Made by a program: the position numbers and the translations under genes
Notes under the pieces: generated by a model
Told to the model about the DNA's origin: nothing
Database searches by the model: none
Seen by the model: only the letters and a program-made list of their open reading frames with translations
Assembly: GCA_910577665.1 (NCBI GenBank)
Contig: CAJTOJ010000023.1
Coordinates: 1-58,231 of the forward strand
DNA from: an uncultured Acetatifactor sp.
GTDB lineage: Bacteria; Bacillota; Clostridia; Lachnospirales; Lachnospiraceae
Reading direction: 5' to 3'
DNA: 58,231 nucleotides
Part shown: positions 21,737 to 30,652 of the stretch, piece by piece
Position numbering within the stretch: the first letter of the stretch is position 1
How the letters are laid out: each line of letters opens with the position of its first letter

Positions 21737-24418
21737 ATGAGAATTGGCAGGATGCATACCATGCAGACCTTTGCGGAGAAGGAAAAGGAAGCAGAACGGA
21801 AAAAGGGACATATAATCCCTGCCAGGATGGATGTGACAGAGACGGAGGACTTAGGTTCCAGGAAGCAGTCCCTTGGGGAAGTGCGGGTCTCTGTGCGCAA
21901 TCTGGTGGAATTCATCCTGCGCCATGGAGATATTGACAACCGCAGGCATACGGCACCAGACAATGCCATGCAGGAGGGCGGCAGGATCCACCGTATGATC
22001 CAGCGCCGTATGGGCGCCGAATACCAGGCAGAAGTTCCACTACAGTATACCTGCATGACACAAGAGTACCATCTTGTGGTGGAGGGGCGTGCAGATGGTA
22101 TTCTCCGTAAGGAAGGACAGGTGGTCATAGATGAGATCAAGGGGACTTACCGGGAACTGGCGTGGATCCGGGAGCCGTCTTGCCTGCACCTGGCTCAGGC
22201 CAAGTGTTATGCCTACATGCTATGTTTGCAGGAAGAACTTGTCCAGGTACAGGTCCGGATCACCTACTGCCATATTCCCACGGAGGAGCTGCGGTACTTC
22301 CATGAGGAGTATTCCTTCCAGGAGCTGGAGGAATGGTTCCAGGGACTTCTGGCGGGATACCGCCGTTTTGCAGAGGAGTCCTGGCAATGGCGCAAGAGAA
22401 GACAGGCGTCCATAGCGGGGCTGGCATTTCCTTTTCCATACAGGGAGGGACAGAGGGAGCTGGTAGTCAGTGTGTACAGGACGATCTACCATGGCAGGAA
22501 GTTATTCCTGGAAGCGCCTACAGGGGTAGGAAAGACCATATCCACCCTTTACCCTGCCATTCAGGCCATGGGAAAGGACATGGGGAACAAACTGTTCTAT
22601 CTGACAGCCAAGACCATCACCAGGACAGTGGCAGAGGACACCCTGGCCCTTTTGCGGGACAGGGGATTGTGTCTGAAAAGCGTGATTCTCACTGCCAGGG
22701 AAAAGATCTGTTTCATGGAGGAAACAGAATGCAATCCGGAATATTGTCCCTATGCCAGGGGACACTATGACAGGATCAATGATGCCATGTATGACCTGCT
22801 GACAGCTACCCAGAGCTTTAGCCGGGAGCAGATAGAAATATACGCCTTGAAACATCAAGTGTGTCCGTTTGAACTGTGCCTGGACATGAGCCTGTTTGCT
22901 GATGTGGTTATCGGAGACTATAATTATTTGTTTGATCCACATGTGTATCTCAAGCGCTTTTTCGGGGAGGGAGTAAATGGGGATTATCTTTTTCTCATAG
23001 ATGAGGCTCATAATTTGCTTGAGCGTGGACGGGAGATGTATAGCGCTGTCCTTTGGAAAGAAAGTTTTCTGGAGATCCGCAAAGAGATAAAACAGACAAT
23101 GTTGTCACAACTGGCAAAAAGGAAGAAAAAGCCTAAAATAGCAGGTCAGATTACCTTGAGTATGGTGGGAAATATGACATATATGTCAGAAAAAAGTGAC
23201 ACAGAGGATAGGTATGGGATAGATATTGACCAGACCAGTACCGTGGAAAAGACCGGGGAAGGCAGGAGCGTGCTGGTCAAGGGAGGATATGGGGAAAAAC
23301 TGGTGTATTATCTGGAGAAGTGTAACCGGGAGATGCTGGCATTGAAACGGGAGTGTGAGGATTACCGGCTTGTGGAGGATATTGATGGCTTTGTGCAGAA
23401 CCTGATGCGGCTCCAGTCTACTTTGGGAGATTATCTGGAAGAGCAGGAGGAGACAGCGAAACAGGTAAGAGATCTGCTGCTGGACTTTTATTACGATGTG
23501 AAACACTTTCTGGAGATGTATGAGCTGCTGGATGAAAACTATGTGAAATACACCCAGCTTGATGAGGATGGCAGATTTATGCTGAAACTCTTCTGTGTGA
23601 ATCCCAGGGAGAACCTGAAGGTCTGTATGCAGCGGGGACGCAGCAGCATTCTGTTCTCGGCTACCTTTTTACCGATTCAGTATTATAAGAAGCTGTTAGG
23701 GGGAGGGGAAGAAGATTATGAGATATATGCCAGGTCTGTATTCAACACCAAGAGAAGGGAGCTTTTGATTGCCAATGATGTGACCACCAGGTATACCAGG
23801 CGTTCGGAGGAAGAATACTACAATATTGCCAGATATATTGATGAGATTGTGAGGATGCGGCATGGGAACTATATGGTATTTTTCCCTTCCTATGCTTTTT
23901 TGCGCATCATATATGACAAGTATATGCAGTGTTTTGACGCAGAAGACAGAATCTGTCTCCTGCAGGGGGAATCCATGGGGGAGGAAGAGCGGGAGGCTTT
24001 CCTGGAACATTTCCGCGCAGGGGAGGAGGAACATTTTCTCATAGGGTTCTGCGTGCTGGGCGGGATATTCGGCGAAGGGATAGACCTTAAGAACGACAGT
24101 CTGATCGGTGCCATCATCGTAGGCACAGGGTTGCCCTATATCTGTAATGAACGGGAGATCTTGCGTCAGTATTTTGAAGGCTATGGCGAGGATGGTTTTG
24201 ACTATGCCTACCGTTACCCTGGCATGAACAAGGTACTCCAGGCGGCAGGGCGTGTGATTCGCACAGTGGAGGACACCGGAATCATTGCCCTTCTGGACCA
24301 GAGATTTTTGCAGATACCCTATAGGCGGCTGTTTCCAAGGGAATGGGAATCTTTCCTGGAAGTCGGAATAGACACCGTTTCCAGGCGGGTGGAGCGCTTC
24401 TGGGATCAGTGGCTGTAG
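21737..24418 (+). CDS. Nuclease-helicase: PD-(D/E)XK domain + XPD/DinG-like helicase
   Basis: About 893 residues. The N-terminal ~45-220 resemble a Cas4/RecB-like nuclease: IHRMIQRRMG (His85), VEGRADGIL (Asp120), VIDEIKG (Glu133, Lys135) and AQAKCYAYML (Gln154 region). A Rad3/XPD-type superfamily 2 helicase follows: Walker A APTGVGKT at 260-267, iron-sulfur cysteines C325, C332, C337 with C376/C381 further on, DEAHNL near 422, then FSATFLP, GGIFGEGIDL and the QAAGRVIR motif VI. It should unwind DNA 5'-3' and cut it, probably in repair or recombination. No LexA box is seen. The start at MRIGRM has a GGGG-type ribosome site; the domain itself begins at EVRVSVRNLVEFI, so later starts are possible. 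Confidence 0.9.
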   Translation: MRIGRMHTMQTFAEKEKEAERKKGHIIPARMDVTETEDLGSRKQSLGEVRVSVRNLVEFILRHGDIDNRRHTAPDNAMQEGGRIHRMIQRRMGAEYQAEVPLQYTCMTQEYHLVVEGRADGILRKEGQVVIDEIKGTYRELAWIREPSCLHLAQAKCYAYMLCLQEELVQVQVRITYCHIPTEELRYFHEEYSFQELEEWFQGLLAGYRRFAEESWQWRKRRQASIAGLAFPFPYREGQRELVVSVYRTIYHGRKLFLEAPTGVGKTISTLYPAIQAMGKDMGNKLFYLTAKTITRTVAEDTLALLRDRGLCLKSVILTAREKICFMEETECNPEYCPYARGHYDRINDAMYDLLTATQSFSREQIEIYALKHQVCPFELCLDMSLFADVVIGDYNYLFDPHVYLKRFFGEGVNGDYLFLIDEAHNLLERGREMYSAVLWKESFLEIRKEIKQTMLSQLAKRKKKPKIAGQITLSMVGNMTYMSEKSDTEDRYGIDIDQTSTVEKTGEGRSVLVKGGYGEKLVYYLEKCNREMLALKRECEDYRLVEDIDGFVQNLMRLQSTLGDYLEEQEETAKQVRDLLLDFYYDVKHFLEMYELLDENYVKYTQLDEDGRFMLKLFCVNPRENLKVCMQRGRSSILFSATFLPIQYYKKLLGGGEEDYEIYARSVFNTKRRELLIANDVTTRYTRRSEEEYYNIARYIDEIVRMRHGNYMVFFPSYAFLRIIYDKYMQCFDAEDRICLLQGESMGEEEREAFLEHFRAGEEEHFLIGFCVLGGIFGEGIDLKNDSLIGAIIVGTGLPYICNEREILRQYFEGYGEDGFDYAYRYPGMNKVLQAAGRVIRTVEDTGIIALLDQRFLQIPYRRLFPREWESFLEVGIDTVSRRVERFWDQWL

Positions 24419-24549
24419 GAGATAGAGCTTGCTATCTAAAGGAATTTGTTGTATAAATAGTAATGGAAAGAGTATGCCGCAACGTGCCATGACAAGGAAT
24501 GTGAAAGTGGAAATGACATAGAGACATGAAAAAATGACACATGTGTACA

Positions 24550-24558
24550 TGTGGATAA
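24550..24558 (-). promoter_or_regulatory. Perfect DnaA box
   Basis: TGTGGATAA, the reverse complement of TTATCCACA, in the 397-bp gap after the helicase gene. TCTGTGGATTT and GGTGGATTT just downstream are degenerate relatives. The rest of 24419-24815 shows no gene or clear promoter. Confidence 0.5.
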
Positions 24559-24621
24559 CTCTGTGGATTTGGTGGATTTCTTTTTCACTTTTCCCGGAAA
24601 AAACGACAGAGGTATCGAAGT

Positions 24622-24630
24622 TATCCACAG
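24622..24630 (+). promoter_or_regulatory. Perfect DnaA box
   Basis: TTATCCACA, facing the box at 24550 about 72 bp (roughly seven helical turns) away. No dnaA, dnaN or AT-rich unwinding element is present, so this is not evidence of an origin. Confidence 0.5.
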
Positions 24631-24815
24631 GGCAGGCATTTTAGGTCTCAGAATGGTACTGGATCAGTCAATGGCAGATGGCGGCAGAACCCTGCGCCCG
24701 TTGGAGGGCAGCACGATCCAGGGGCAATCATCCCAAGGTAGTATCCGTGGAAGACGGGTCGGGAAGTACCGGGAACATAGCCGGAGAAACGGCGGAAAGA
24801 GAGGCAGGTATCAAA

Positions 24816-26129
24816 ATGTGGGCATATGAAAGTGTATTTTATCAGATTTATCCTCTGGGGTTTTGTGGCGCACCCTTTGAAAATGATGGGAAGCTGGAGC
24901 ACAGGATCAGAAAAGTGGAGGAGTGGATTCCTCATATGGAAAAGCTGGGGGTAAATGCCATATATTTTTCTCCCTTATTTGAATCGGACACCCATGGATA
25001 CAATACCAGGGATTACAGGAAAGTGGATGTGCGTCTGGGAACCAATGAAGATTTCAGACAGGTGTGTGATGCGCTTCATGAAAAGGGTATCCGGGTGGTA
25101 CTGGACGGTGTGTTCAACCATGTGGGCAGGGGATTTGGGCCTTTTCAGGATGTGGTGAAGAACAGGGAAGCTTCCCCCTATGTGGGTTGGTTCCACAGAA
25201 TTGATTTTGGCGGGAATTCCCATTACAATGACGGATTGTGGTATGAGGGATGGGAGGGCAATTACGACCTGGTGAAGCTGAACCTGCACAATGAGGATGT
25301 GATCCGTTACCTGCTGGACAGTGTGAAGTTCTGGGTGGAGGAATTTGGCATAGACGGACTGCGGCTGGATGTGGCATACAGTCTGGAGGAAGGCTTTGTG
25401 CGCCGGCTGCGGCAGTTTACAGATGGATTGAAGGAAGAATTCTTCCTGGTGGGGGAAATGCTTCACGGCGATTATAACCGGCTGATGAACGACAGCATGT
25501 TGCATGCTGCTACCAATTATGAGTGCTACAAGGGACTGTACAGCAGCTTCAACAGCATGAACCTGTTTGAGGTGAACCATTCCTTGATGCGGCAGTTCGG
25601 CCCGGAGAACTGGACCCTGTACAAGGGAAAGCATCTCCTGTCTTTTGTGGATAATCACGATGTGACCAGGGTGGCCAGTATTCTTACCAATGAGAAACAC
25701 CTGCCCCTGATCTATGCCATTGCCTTTGGTATGCCGGGAATTCCCTGTGTCTATTATGGAAGCGAGTGGGGGGAGAAGGCACAGAAGTCCCAGGGGGATC
25801 CAGCCCTGCGTCCCTGCTTTGAAGCACCTGTGTGGAATGCGCTGACAGACTGGGTAGCCGCGCTGTCCCAGGCCAAGAAGCGGTCGGAGGCATTGAACTA
25901 TGGGGCGTTTAGATCCGTGGTGCTTACAAATAAGCAATGTATCTTCGAGCGCAGGTCAGAGCACGAGAGGGTGCTGGTGGCTGTCAATGCAGACGGGGAG
26001 GATTATACAGCACATTTTGATGCGGGATGTGGCATGGCGGTGGATCTGATTACCGGAAAGACCCATGACTTTGGCGGTGGTTCCGTGCTGCCGGCTTACA
26101 GCGCATTTTATTGGAAAATGGAGCATTAA
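24816..26129 (+). CDS. GH13 alpha-amylase-family glycosidase
   Basis: 437 residues, cytoplasmic (no signal peptide). (beta/alpha)8 barrel with DGVFNHVG (97-104), nucleophile Asp185 in GLRLDVAY, acid/base Glu214 in LVGEM, and VDNHD with Asp282. The aromatic start MWAYESVFYQIYPLGF and short length without an N-terminal domain fit a maltodextrin- or oligosaccharide-trimming enzyme rather than a secreted amylase. The start is chosen at MWAYES (AGGCAGGT upstream); 46 more upstream codons are open but low in likeness. Four bases separate its stop from the glycosyltransferase gene, so the two are cotranscribed. Exact specificity cannot be read from the motifs. Confidence 0.92.
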   Translation: MWAYESVFYQIYPLGFCGAPFENDGKLEHRIRKVEEWIPHMEKLGVNAIYFSPLFESDTHGYNTRDYRKVDVRLGTNEDFRQVCDALHEKGIRVVLDGVFNHVGRGFGPFQDVVKNREASPYVGWFHRIDFGGNSHYNDGLWYEGWEGNYDLVKLNLHNEDVIRYLLDSVKFWVEEFGIDGLRLDVAYSLEEGFVRRLRQFTDGLKEEFFLVGEMLHGDYNRLMNDSMLHAATNYECYKGLYSSFNSMNLFEVNHSLMRQFGPENWTLYKGKHLLSFVDNHDVTRVASILTNEKHLPLIYAIAFGMPGIPCVYYGSEWGEKAQKSQGDPALRPCFEAPVWNALTDWVAALSQAKKRSEALNYGAFRSVVLTNKQCIFERRSEHERVLVAVNADGEDYTAHFDAGCGMAVDLITGKTHDFGGGSVLPAYSAFYWKMEH

Positions 26130-26133
26130 TCAT

Positions 26134-27273
26134 ATGAAGGTACTGATATTATCCACTGGAACCGGGGAAGGACATAATTCTGCAGCCAGGGCGGTAAAGG
26201 AGCAGTTTGACAACCATGGCATCTGTGCCACCCTGGCTGATGCCCTGGACTTTGCTTCAGGGCACGCAGCGCGCTATGGGCGGAACCTGTATATCTGGAG
26301 CACCGTGCGGGCCAGGAAGGTTTTTGCCGGTGCCTATAAGGCGGGATGTGCCATCACATCTTCCCGGCATAAAAGCCCGGTGTATTATGCCAATGCCCTG
26401 TATGCGGACAGACTGTACCGGTATATTACAGAAAATGCATACGACACTATTGTGATGCCGCATCTGTTTCCGGCGGAGGCAGTCACCTATATGAGACGCA
26501 AGCACCATCTGCAGATAGCCTCCTATTTTATAGCCACAGACTATACCTGTATCCCCTTTACAGAGGAGACAGAGATGGATTATTTCTTCATTCCCCATGA
26601 GGACCTGCTGGAGGAATTTGCCGGTCGCGGGATTCCCAGACAGAAGCTGGTTCCCCTGGGCATACCGGTATCGGAGAAATATATGGATATGCCATCCAGG
26701 CAGCAGTGCCGGGAGAAGCTGGGGATCAAAGCAGATCAGAAATGCATCCTGGTTATGACTGGCAGTATGGGCTTTGGACGTGTGGAGAGCCTGGTGGCCA
26801 GGCTGGCAGAAGGAACCGGGGAGGATACATTGCTTTACGTGATGGGTGGGACCAATGAGAAGCTGAAGAGCAGTCTCCGGGAGACCTACGCCTGTGTGGA
26901 CAGGGTCAGGGTCCTTGATTTTACAGAACGTGCCCAGGAGTATATGGCAGCGGCGGATGTGTTGTTTACGAAGCCGGGAGGACTGACTTCCACCGAGGCG
27001 GTGGCAGCAGGAATCCCGCTGGTTCACACGAATCCCATTCCGGGATGTGAGGATCGGAATGCCGCTTTTTTTGCAGCCAGGGGGATGTCCCTGGCGGATA
27101 AGGACGAGAGGGAGATCGTGCGGAAGGGACTTGGTCTGCTGGCAGACGAGTCAGCCAGGGAACAGATGCGTCTGTGCCAGAGGCGATATGGCAAACCGGA
27201 TGCTGCCAGGAAGATCTATGCTTTTATTGTGAGCCGGCATCATGCGGCTTCCCAGGGGGATGACTTGTCCTAA
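26134..27273 (+). CDS. Diacylglycerol glycosyltransferase (UgtP/MGDG-synthase type, GT28)
   Basis: 379 residues. Adds a sugar from a UDP-donor to membrane diacylglycerol, making glycolipids that can also anchor lipoteichoic acid. Visible: N-terminal STGTGEGHNSAARAV, ADALDF, LIP-type acceptor region with MPHLFPAEAV, TDYTCIPF, PLGIPVSEKY, and the donor site TKPGGLTSTEAVAAGIPLV ... PIPGCEDRNAAFF. Peripheral membrane enzyme. It sits between the GH13 gene (4 bp upstream) and plsY (30 bp downstream), so lipid synthesis is shared context. Ribosome site GGAG ten bases upstream. Confidence 0.92.
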   Translation: MKVLILSTGTGEGHNSAARAVKEQFDNHGICATLADALDFASGHAARYGRNLYIWSTVRARKVFAGAYKAGCAITSSRHKSPVYYANALYADRLYRYITENAYDTIVMPHLFPAEAVTYMRRKHHLQIASYFIATDYTCIPFTEETEMDYFFIPHEDLLEEFAGRGIPRQKLVPLGIPVSEKYMDMPSRQQCREKLGIKADQKCILVMTGSMGFGRVESLVARLAEGTGEDTLLYVMGGTNEKLKSSLRETYACVDRVRVLDFTERAQEYMAAADVLFTKPGGLTSTEAVAAGIPLVHTNPIPGCEDRNAAFFAARGMSLADKDEREIVRKGLGLLADESAREQMRLCQRRYGKPDAARKIYAFIVSRHHAASQGDDLS

Positions 27274-27303
27274 AAGGTACCTGTAGAGAAAGGAGACAGA
27301 AGG

Positions 27304-27966
27304 ATGTTGCAAGAACAATTATTTATGATTACGTTCGGTCTGCTGTCTGGAAGTGTATTGTTTGGCAGCTTCCTGCCCAGAGTACTGAAGAAGGTGGATG
27401 TGGTGGGCCTTAGCAATGACCATAATCCGGGCACTGCCAATGCCATGAAATTCGCAGGAGCACCCATTGGCGCCCTATGTCTCATAGGAGATATTCTGAA
27501 AGGCGCCATACCCATTCACCTTGCCATCCGGATGGGACTGGCCACAGGCAGCCTGTTTCCCCTGGTGATGGCAGCCCCGGTATTCGGCCATGCCTATTCC
27601 CTGTTTCACCATGGGAAAGGAGGTAAGGCCATTGCTACATCTTTCGGGGTGATGCTGGGGCTGGTGCCTTTACAGACGTACCTTCTGGCGCTGCTGTGTA
27701 CCCTGTATCTGGTGAATTCCCTGGTTTTCGTGATAAAACCGCATACCAGACGGACCCGGATCACATTTTTCCTGTTTGGACTGGGAAGTCTGGTGATGCT
27801 GTCCATGGGGAAAATGGCGGGGGAGGTATGTGGTGGTGCGCTGCTGATCACAGGAGTGGTAATCCACAAAAACAGCATGAGACAGCAGAGGCGGGAGATG
27901 CAAAACATGTGTCTGGAGGGGATCAGCCTGGAAGAGGGACAGCTCGAGGAGGCTGCAAATCTATAA
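27304..27966 (+). CDS. plsY: PlsY-like acyl-phosphate:glycerol-3-phosphate acyltransferase
   Basis: 220 residues, about five membrane helices. First acylation step of phospholipid synthesis. Conserved loops: SGSVLFGSFLPRVLKKVD, SNDHNPGTANAMKFAG (PlsY motif 2 is usually GSGNPGATN; here it is more divergent), GHAYSLFHHGKGGKAIATSFG, and a charged, soluble tail (RQQRREMQNMCLEG). The divergent motif 2 leaves some doubt whether it is the main PlsY or a paralogue. AGGAGACAGAAGG precedes the ATG. It follows the glycolipid glycosyltransferase in an apparent lipid operon. Confidence 0.85.
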   Translation: MLQEQLFMITFGLLSGSVLFGSFLPRVLKKVDVVGLSNDHNPGTANAMKFAGAPIGALCLIGDILKGAIPIHLAIRMGLATGSLFPLVMAAPVFGHAYSLFHHGKGGKAIATSFGVMLGLVPLQTYLLALLCTLYLVNSLVFVIKPHTRRTRITFFLFGLGSLVMLSMGKMAGEVCGGALLITGVVIHKNSMRQQRREMQNMCLEGISLEEGQLEEAANL

Positions 27967-28102
27967 AATAAACCATATCTTATGGAAGTATGTCAGATGT
28001 GAAGAAAAATGCTGTGGGAAGAAAGGTCTGTGCCACACAGCAGCGGGCCGTTGCCCATGGGAAGAAATGTGCAGTGTTTTGACCGGGATATGCCACCGGG
28101 AA

Positions 28103-28145
28103 GCACCCGCAGGGATTCCCATAGGTGCGGTCCTTTTGTTTTTCT
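28103..28145 (+). terminator. Terminator of the lipid operon
   Basis: GCACC ... GGTGC (28103-28128) with an inner GGGATTCCC element, followed by CCTTTTGTTTTTCTTT. The 27967-28100 stretch holds no gene. Confidence 0.6.
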
Positions 28146-28170
28146 TTAGAAACTCTTTCTGATTTCTGAG

Positions 28171-28236
28171 TTGACATGTAATATTATATGATGTATAGTA
28201 TGTTCAACAAGCAATATTATACATCATATAATATTA
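28171..28236 (+). promoter_or_regulatory. PadR operon promoter and perfect 19-bp inverted-repeat operator
   Basis: TTGACA (28171-28176) and TATAGT (28194-28199) are 17 bp apart. The left arm of a perfect inverted repeat, TAATATTATATGATGTATA (28179-28197), fills the spacer and -10. The right arm, its exact complement, is at 28218-28236 after 20 bp. Binding by the PadR-type repressor encoded 40 bp downstream would block the promoter: autoregulation is likely. Confidence 0.8.
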
Positions 28237-28275
28237 TAGAGACATATAATATCTTGGAAGGAGAGGAGTGGTGGG

Positions 28276-28752
28276 ATGGTTTTTAACACAGGAGCGGCCC
28301 TCCTGGATGCCATCGTCCTAGCCGTGGTCTCCAAGGATGTGGAGGGAACCTATGGGTACAAGATTACCCAGGAGGTGCGGCAGGTGATTGAACTGTCGGA
28401 GTCCACCCTGTATCCGGTGTTGCGGAGGCTACAGAAGGACGAATGCCTGGAAGTCTATGACATGGAATGTGCAGGCAGGAACCGGCGCTATTACAAGGTG
28501 ACCAGCAGAGGATGGGCGCAGTTACGGCTCTATGAGAGTGAATGGCGGCAGTACTCTGACAAAATAACCGGATTGTTCGAGGGACGGGTGGACCTGACAG
28601 GCGGCCCGGAGGAAATCCGGACGGCCGGGGCGGATGAGGAGCAGGCGGGCATCCCGGAGGAAGTCCGGCCGGCCGGGGCGGATCAAGGAATGACAGACAG
28701 GATGAAAGAGGGAAAGGATGGCGCAGGGCGCGAGGGAGTAGGATATGAATAG
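28276..28752 (+). CDS. PadR-family transcriptional repressor
   Basis: 158 residues. Winged-helix domain (~7-85) with LLDAIVLAVVSKDVEGTYGYKI, SESTLYPVLRRLQKDECLE and GRNRRYYKVTSRG, followed by a helical dimerisation part. The last ~55 residues are a low-complexity Gly/Glu/Ala-rich tail containing two near-identical segments (PEE(I/V)R(T/P)AGAD), encoded by a duplicated ~30-bp GC-rich stretch. The tail is not typical for PadR. The stop overlaps the next start (ATGAATAG), so PadR and the DUF1700 protein are translationally coupled. PadR repressors in this three-gene layout usually control the operon in response to envelope-active compounds. Confidence 0.93.
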   Translation: MVFNTGAALLDAIVLAVVSKDVEGTYGYKITQEVRQVIELSESTLYPVLRRLQKDECLEVYDMECAGRNRRYYKVTSRGWAQLRLYESEWRQYSDKITGLFEGRVDLTGGPEEIRTAGADEEQAGIPEEVRPAGADQGMTDRMKEGKDGAGREGVGYE

Positions 28753-29443
28753 GACAGATTTTATGAACCAACTGGAAAGTCTGCTTCAGAGCATTTCCTC
28801 CACAGAGAGGGAGGAGGCAATGCAGTATTACAATGACTACTTTGATGATGCAGGAGCTGAGAACGAGCAGGAGGTAATTGAAGCCTTGGGGAATCCGGCC
28901 CGTGTGGCGGAGAATATCAAGCGGGATCTGCTGGGGAACGGGGAGAATGGTGCCTGGGGCAGACGGGCCAAAGCTTCCGACAGGGCACTGACAGAATATG
29001 AAGGGGATACTGGCGCCCAGGGAAGAGGCAGTACAGTAGTTACTTCCGTATCCAAAGGGAAAACAGAGATGCCAGTATGGCTTATTGTACTGATTGGGGT
29101 ATTGCTTGTCTGTGCATCTCCGGCGCTGATCGGCGTGGCGCTAGGACTTGCAGGGGCATTGATTGGGATTATAGCAGGTTGGTTCAGCATGATCCTGGGG
29201 CTGGGGAGTACATCCCTGGTGCTGTTTGTACTAATGTTTGTACTGATCGTGGTGGGATGCATGTGCATTGCCTGGGATCCCCTGGTGGGCGTAGCCCTTA
29301 TGGGAGGGGGACTGATCTGTGGAGGACTGGGAATCCTGTTTCTGATGGCTACCGTGGCCCTGGGCGGCATTGCAACTCCTGCTATCTGCAAATGGGTAGC
29401 TGGTCTGTTCCGGAAGAAATCAGAGAAAAAGATAGCAAAGTAG
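28745..29443 (+). CDS. DUF1700/HAAS-domain membrane protein
   Basis: 232 residues. The N-terminal HAAS-type helical domain (MNRTDFMNQLESLLQSISSTEREEAMQYYNDYFDDAG, then EVIEALGNPARVAENIKRDL) is the conserved signature. Then come a polar linker (~65-105) and a block of three to five hydrophobic segments (~106-225) and a basic tail RKKSEKK. The family occurs almost always between a PadR regulator and a DUF4097 protein, as here, and probably acts at the membrane with the latter. Biochemical role unknown. Confidence 0.92.
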   Translation: MNRTDFMNQLESLLQSISSTEREEAMQYYNDYFDDAGAENEQEVIEALGNPARVAENIKRDLLGNGENGAWGRRAKASDRALTEYEGDTGAQGRGSTVVTSVSKGKTEMPVWLIVLIGVLLVCASPALIGVALGLAGALIGIIAGWFSMILGLGSTSLVLFVLMFVLIVVGCMCIAWDPLVGVALMGGGLICGGLGILFLMATVALGGIATPAICKWVAGLFRKKSEKKIAK

Positions 29444-29456
29444 AGGAGGGGAGCAT

Positions 29457-30470
29457 ATGAAAAAATTCATGAAAGGATGTGGCATCACGGCCCTTGTGAT
29501 GCTATTGGCAGGATTTATCCTGGCGGCTGTGGCAGGTGCGGTGCGGGGAAGGACCAGCATAATGGATGTGGTGGAAGCTGCCACAGGAGGGAAAATACAT
29601 CTCAATGTGGGAAAATGGGGATTTCCGTGGGGATTTAACTGGTTCGGGGACTGGATCGGCGATGTGGCAGACGACTGGTCAGATGGGATCTCGGATATTG
29701 CGGATGACTGGTCAGATGGTTTTGATATCCATGACTCCACCATATTTGAAAGCGGGTATGACATCTTAAAGGGAAATGTGGAAAAATACAGCCTTGGCAA
29801 CGGTTTTACAGACCTGGATATGGATGTGGGGGGCTGCAGGCTGGAAACCAGGTATTCAGGGGATGATTCTTTCTATCTGGAGGCCAGGAAGATCGGGAAG
29901 CTTCAGGGGTATGTGAAAGAAAGCACATTATATATCAAATCGGTGAACAATGTAAAGCACTGGGATGATACCAAAAATGGCACCATCATCCTCTATATCC
30001 CCCAGGGTTATACATTTGACAGCGTGGACATTGAGCTGGGCGCAGGGGTCATGAAACTACAGGAAATAAAGGCACAGGAGACGCAACTGGAAGTGGGTGC
30101 CGGACAGATCATTGTGGAGAAGATCCTCTCGGAAGAACTGAGGACCACTGTGGGTATGGGCGATATCGAGCTGGATTCCATGAGTGCCCATATCCTGGAA
30201 GCAGAGATCGGTATGGGCAGCCTGGCAGCAAAAGGACAGATCGGACATTCTGCCGATGTGGTATGTTCCATGGGCAGTGTGGATATGACCTTGTCTGGCT
30301 CCCAGAAGGAATACAATTACCAGGTGGAAAGTGCCATGGGCAGTGTGGAACTGGGGGGGATGAGCTTCAGCGGCCTGGGACAGGAACAGCACATCGACAA
30401 TGGGGCAGATAAGGATATCACAGTGGAGTGCTCCATGGGTGGGATTGTCATAAAATTCCGGGACAGGTAA
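29457..30470 (+). CDS. DUF4097 beta-repeat envelope protein
   Basis: 337 residues. An N-terminal membrane anchor (~9-30) is followed by an acidic/aromatic segment with a repeated unit (DDWSDGI, DDWSDGF) and a DUF4097 right-handed beta-repeat domain (~105-335) built of strands such as DVGGCRLETRYSG, ELGAGVMKLQEI, EVGAGQIIVEKI, EIGMGSLAAKG, SMGSVDMTL. Ribosome site GAGGAGGGGAG. Third gene of the PadR operon, 13 bp after DUF1700. The family is linked to envelope-stress responses, with putative adhesin-like folds; no enzyme site is visible. Confidence 0.9.
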   Translation: MKKFMKGCGITALVMLLAGFILAAVAGAVRGRTSIMDVVEAATGGKIHLNVGKWGFPWGFNWFGDWIGDVADDWSDGISDIADDWSDGFDIHDSTIFESGYDILKGNVEKYSLGNGFTDLDMDVGGCRLETRYSGDDSFYLEARKIGKLQGYVKESTLYIKSVNNVKHWDDTKNGTIILYIPQGYTFDSVDIELGAGVMKLQEIKAQETQLEVGAGQIIVEKILSEELRTTVGMGDIELDSMSAHILEAEIGMGSLAAKGQIGHSADVVCSMGSVDMTLSGSQKEYNYQVESAMGSVELGGMSFSGLGQEQHIDNGADKDITVECSMGGIVIKFRDR

Positions 30471-30617
30471 CTGTTGGTAAAAAATGCGGCATTGGGATAA
30501 TAAGCGTGAGGAGAGTTTGGGCCACTTAAAGTGCCATGTCTGGATGTCTGGGAAACTATGCAGATGACAAGGAAAAGACAGGGCAGCAGGAAAGACAGGG
30601 ATTTCCTATGTGGAAAA

Positions 30618-30652
30618 GGAGGACGGCCTATATCTGGCCATCCTCCTTTTTC
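30618..30652. terminator. Bidirectional terminator
   Basis: AGGAGGACGGCC / GGCCATCCTCCT with a short loop, followed by TTTTTC on the plus strand and preceded by GGAAAAGG (TTTTCC on the minus strand). The TAG stop of the minus-strand ECF-transporter gene lies inside it. Confidence 0.8.

Noticed and set aside
21737..24418. Phage-defence island around the nuclease-helicase
   Set aside because: Neighbours are an HPr-like gene, a GH13 enzyme and lipid genes; no other defence gene or mobile element is visible.
24550..24630. Chromosomal replication origin
   Set aside because: Only two perfect DnaA boxes, no dnaA, dnaN or AT-rich unwinding element beside them.
24678..24815. 46-codon N-terminal extension of the GH13 enzyme
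   Set aside because: No likeness to GH13 N-termini; MWAYESVFYQIYP is the usual family start.
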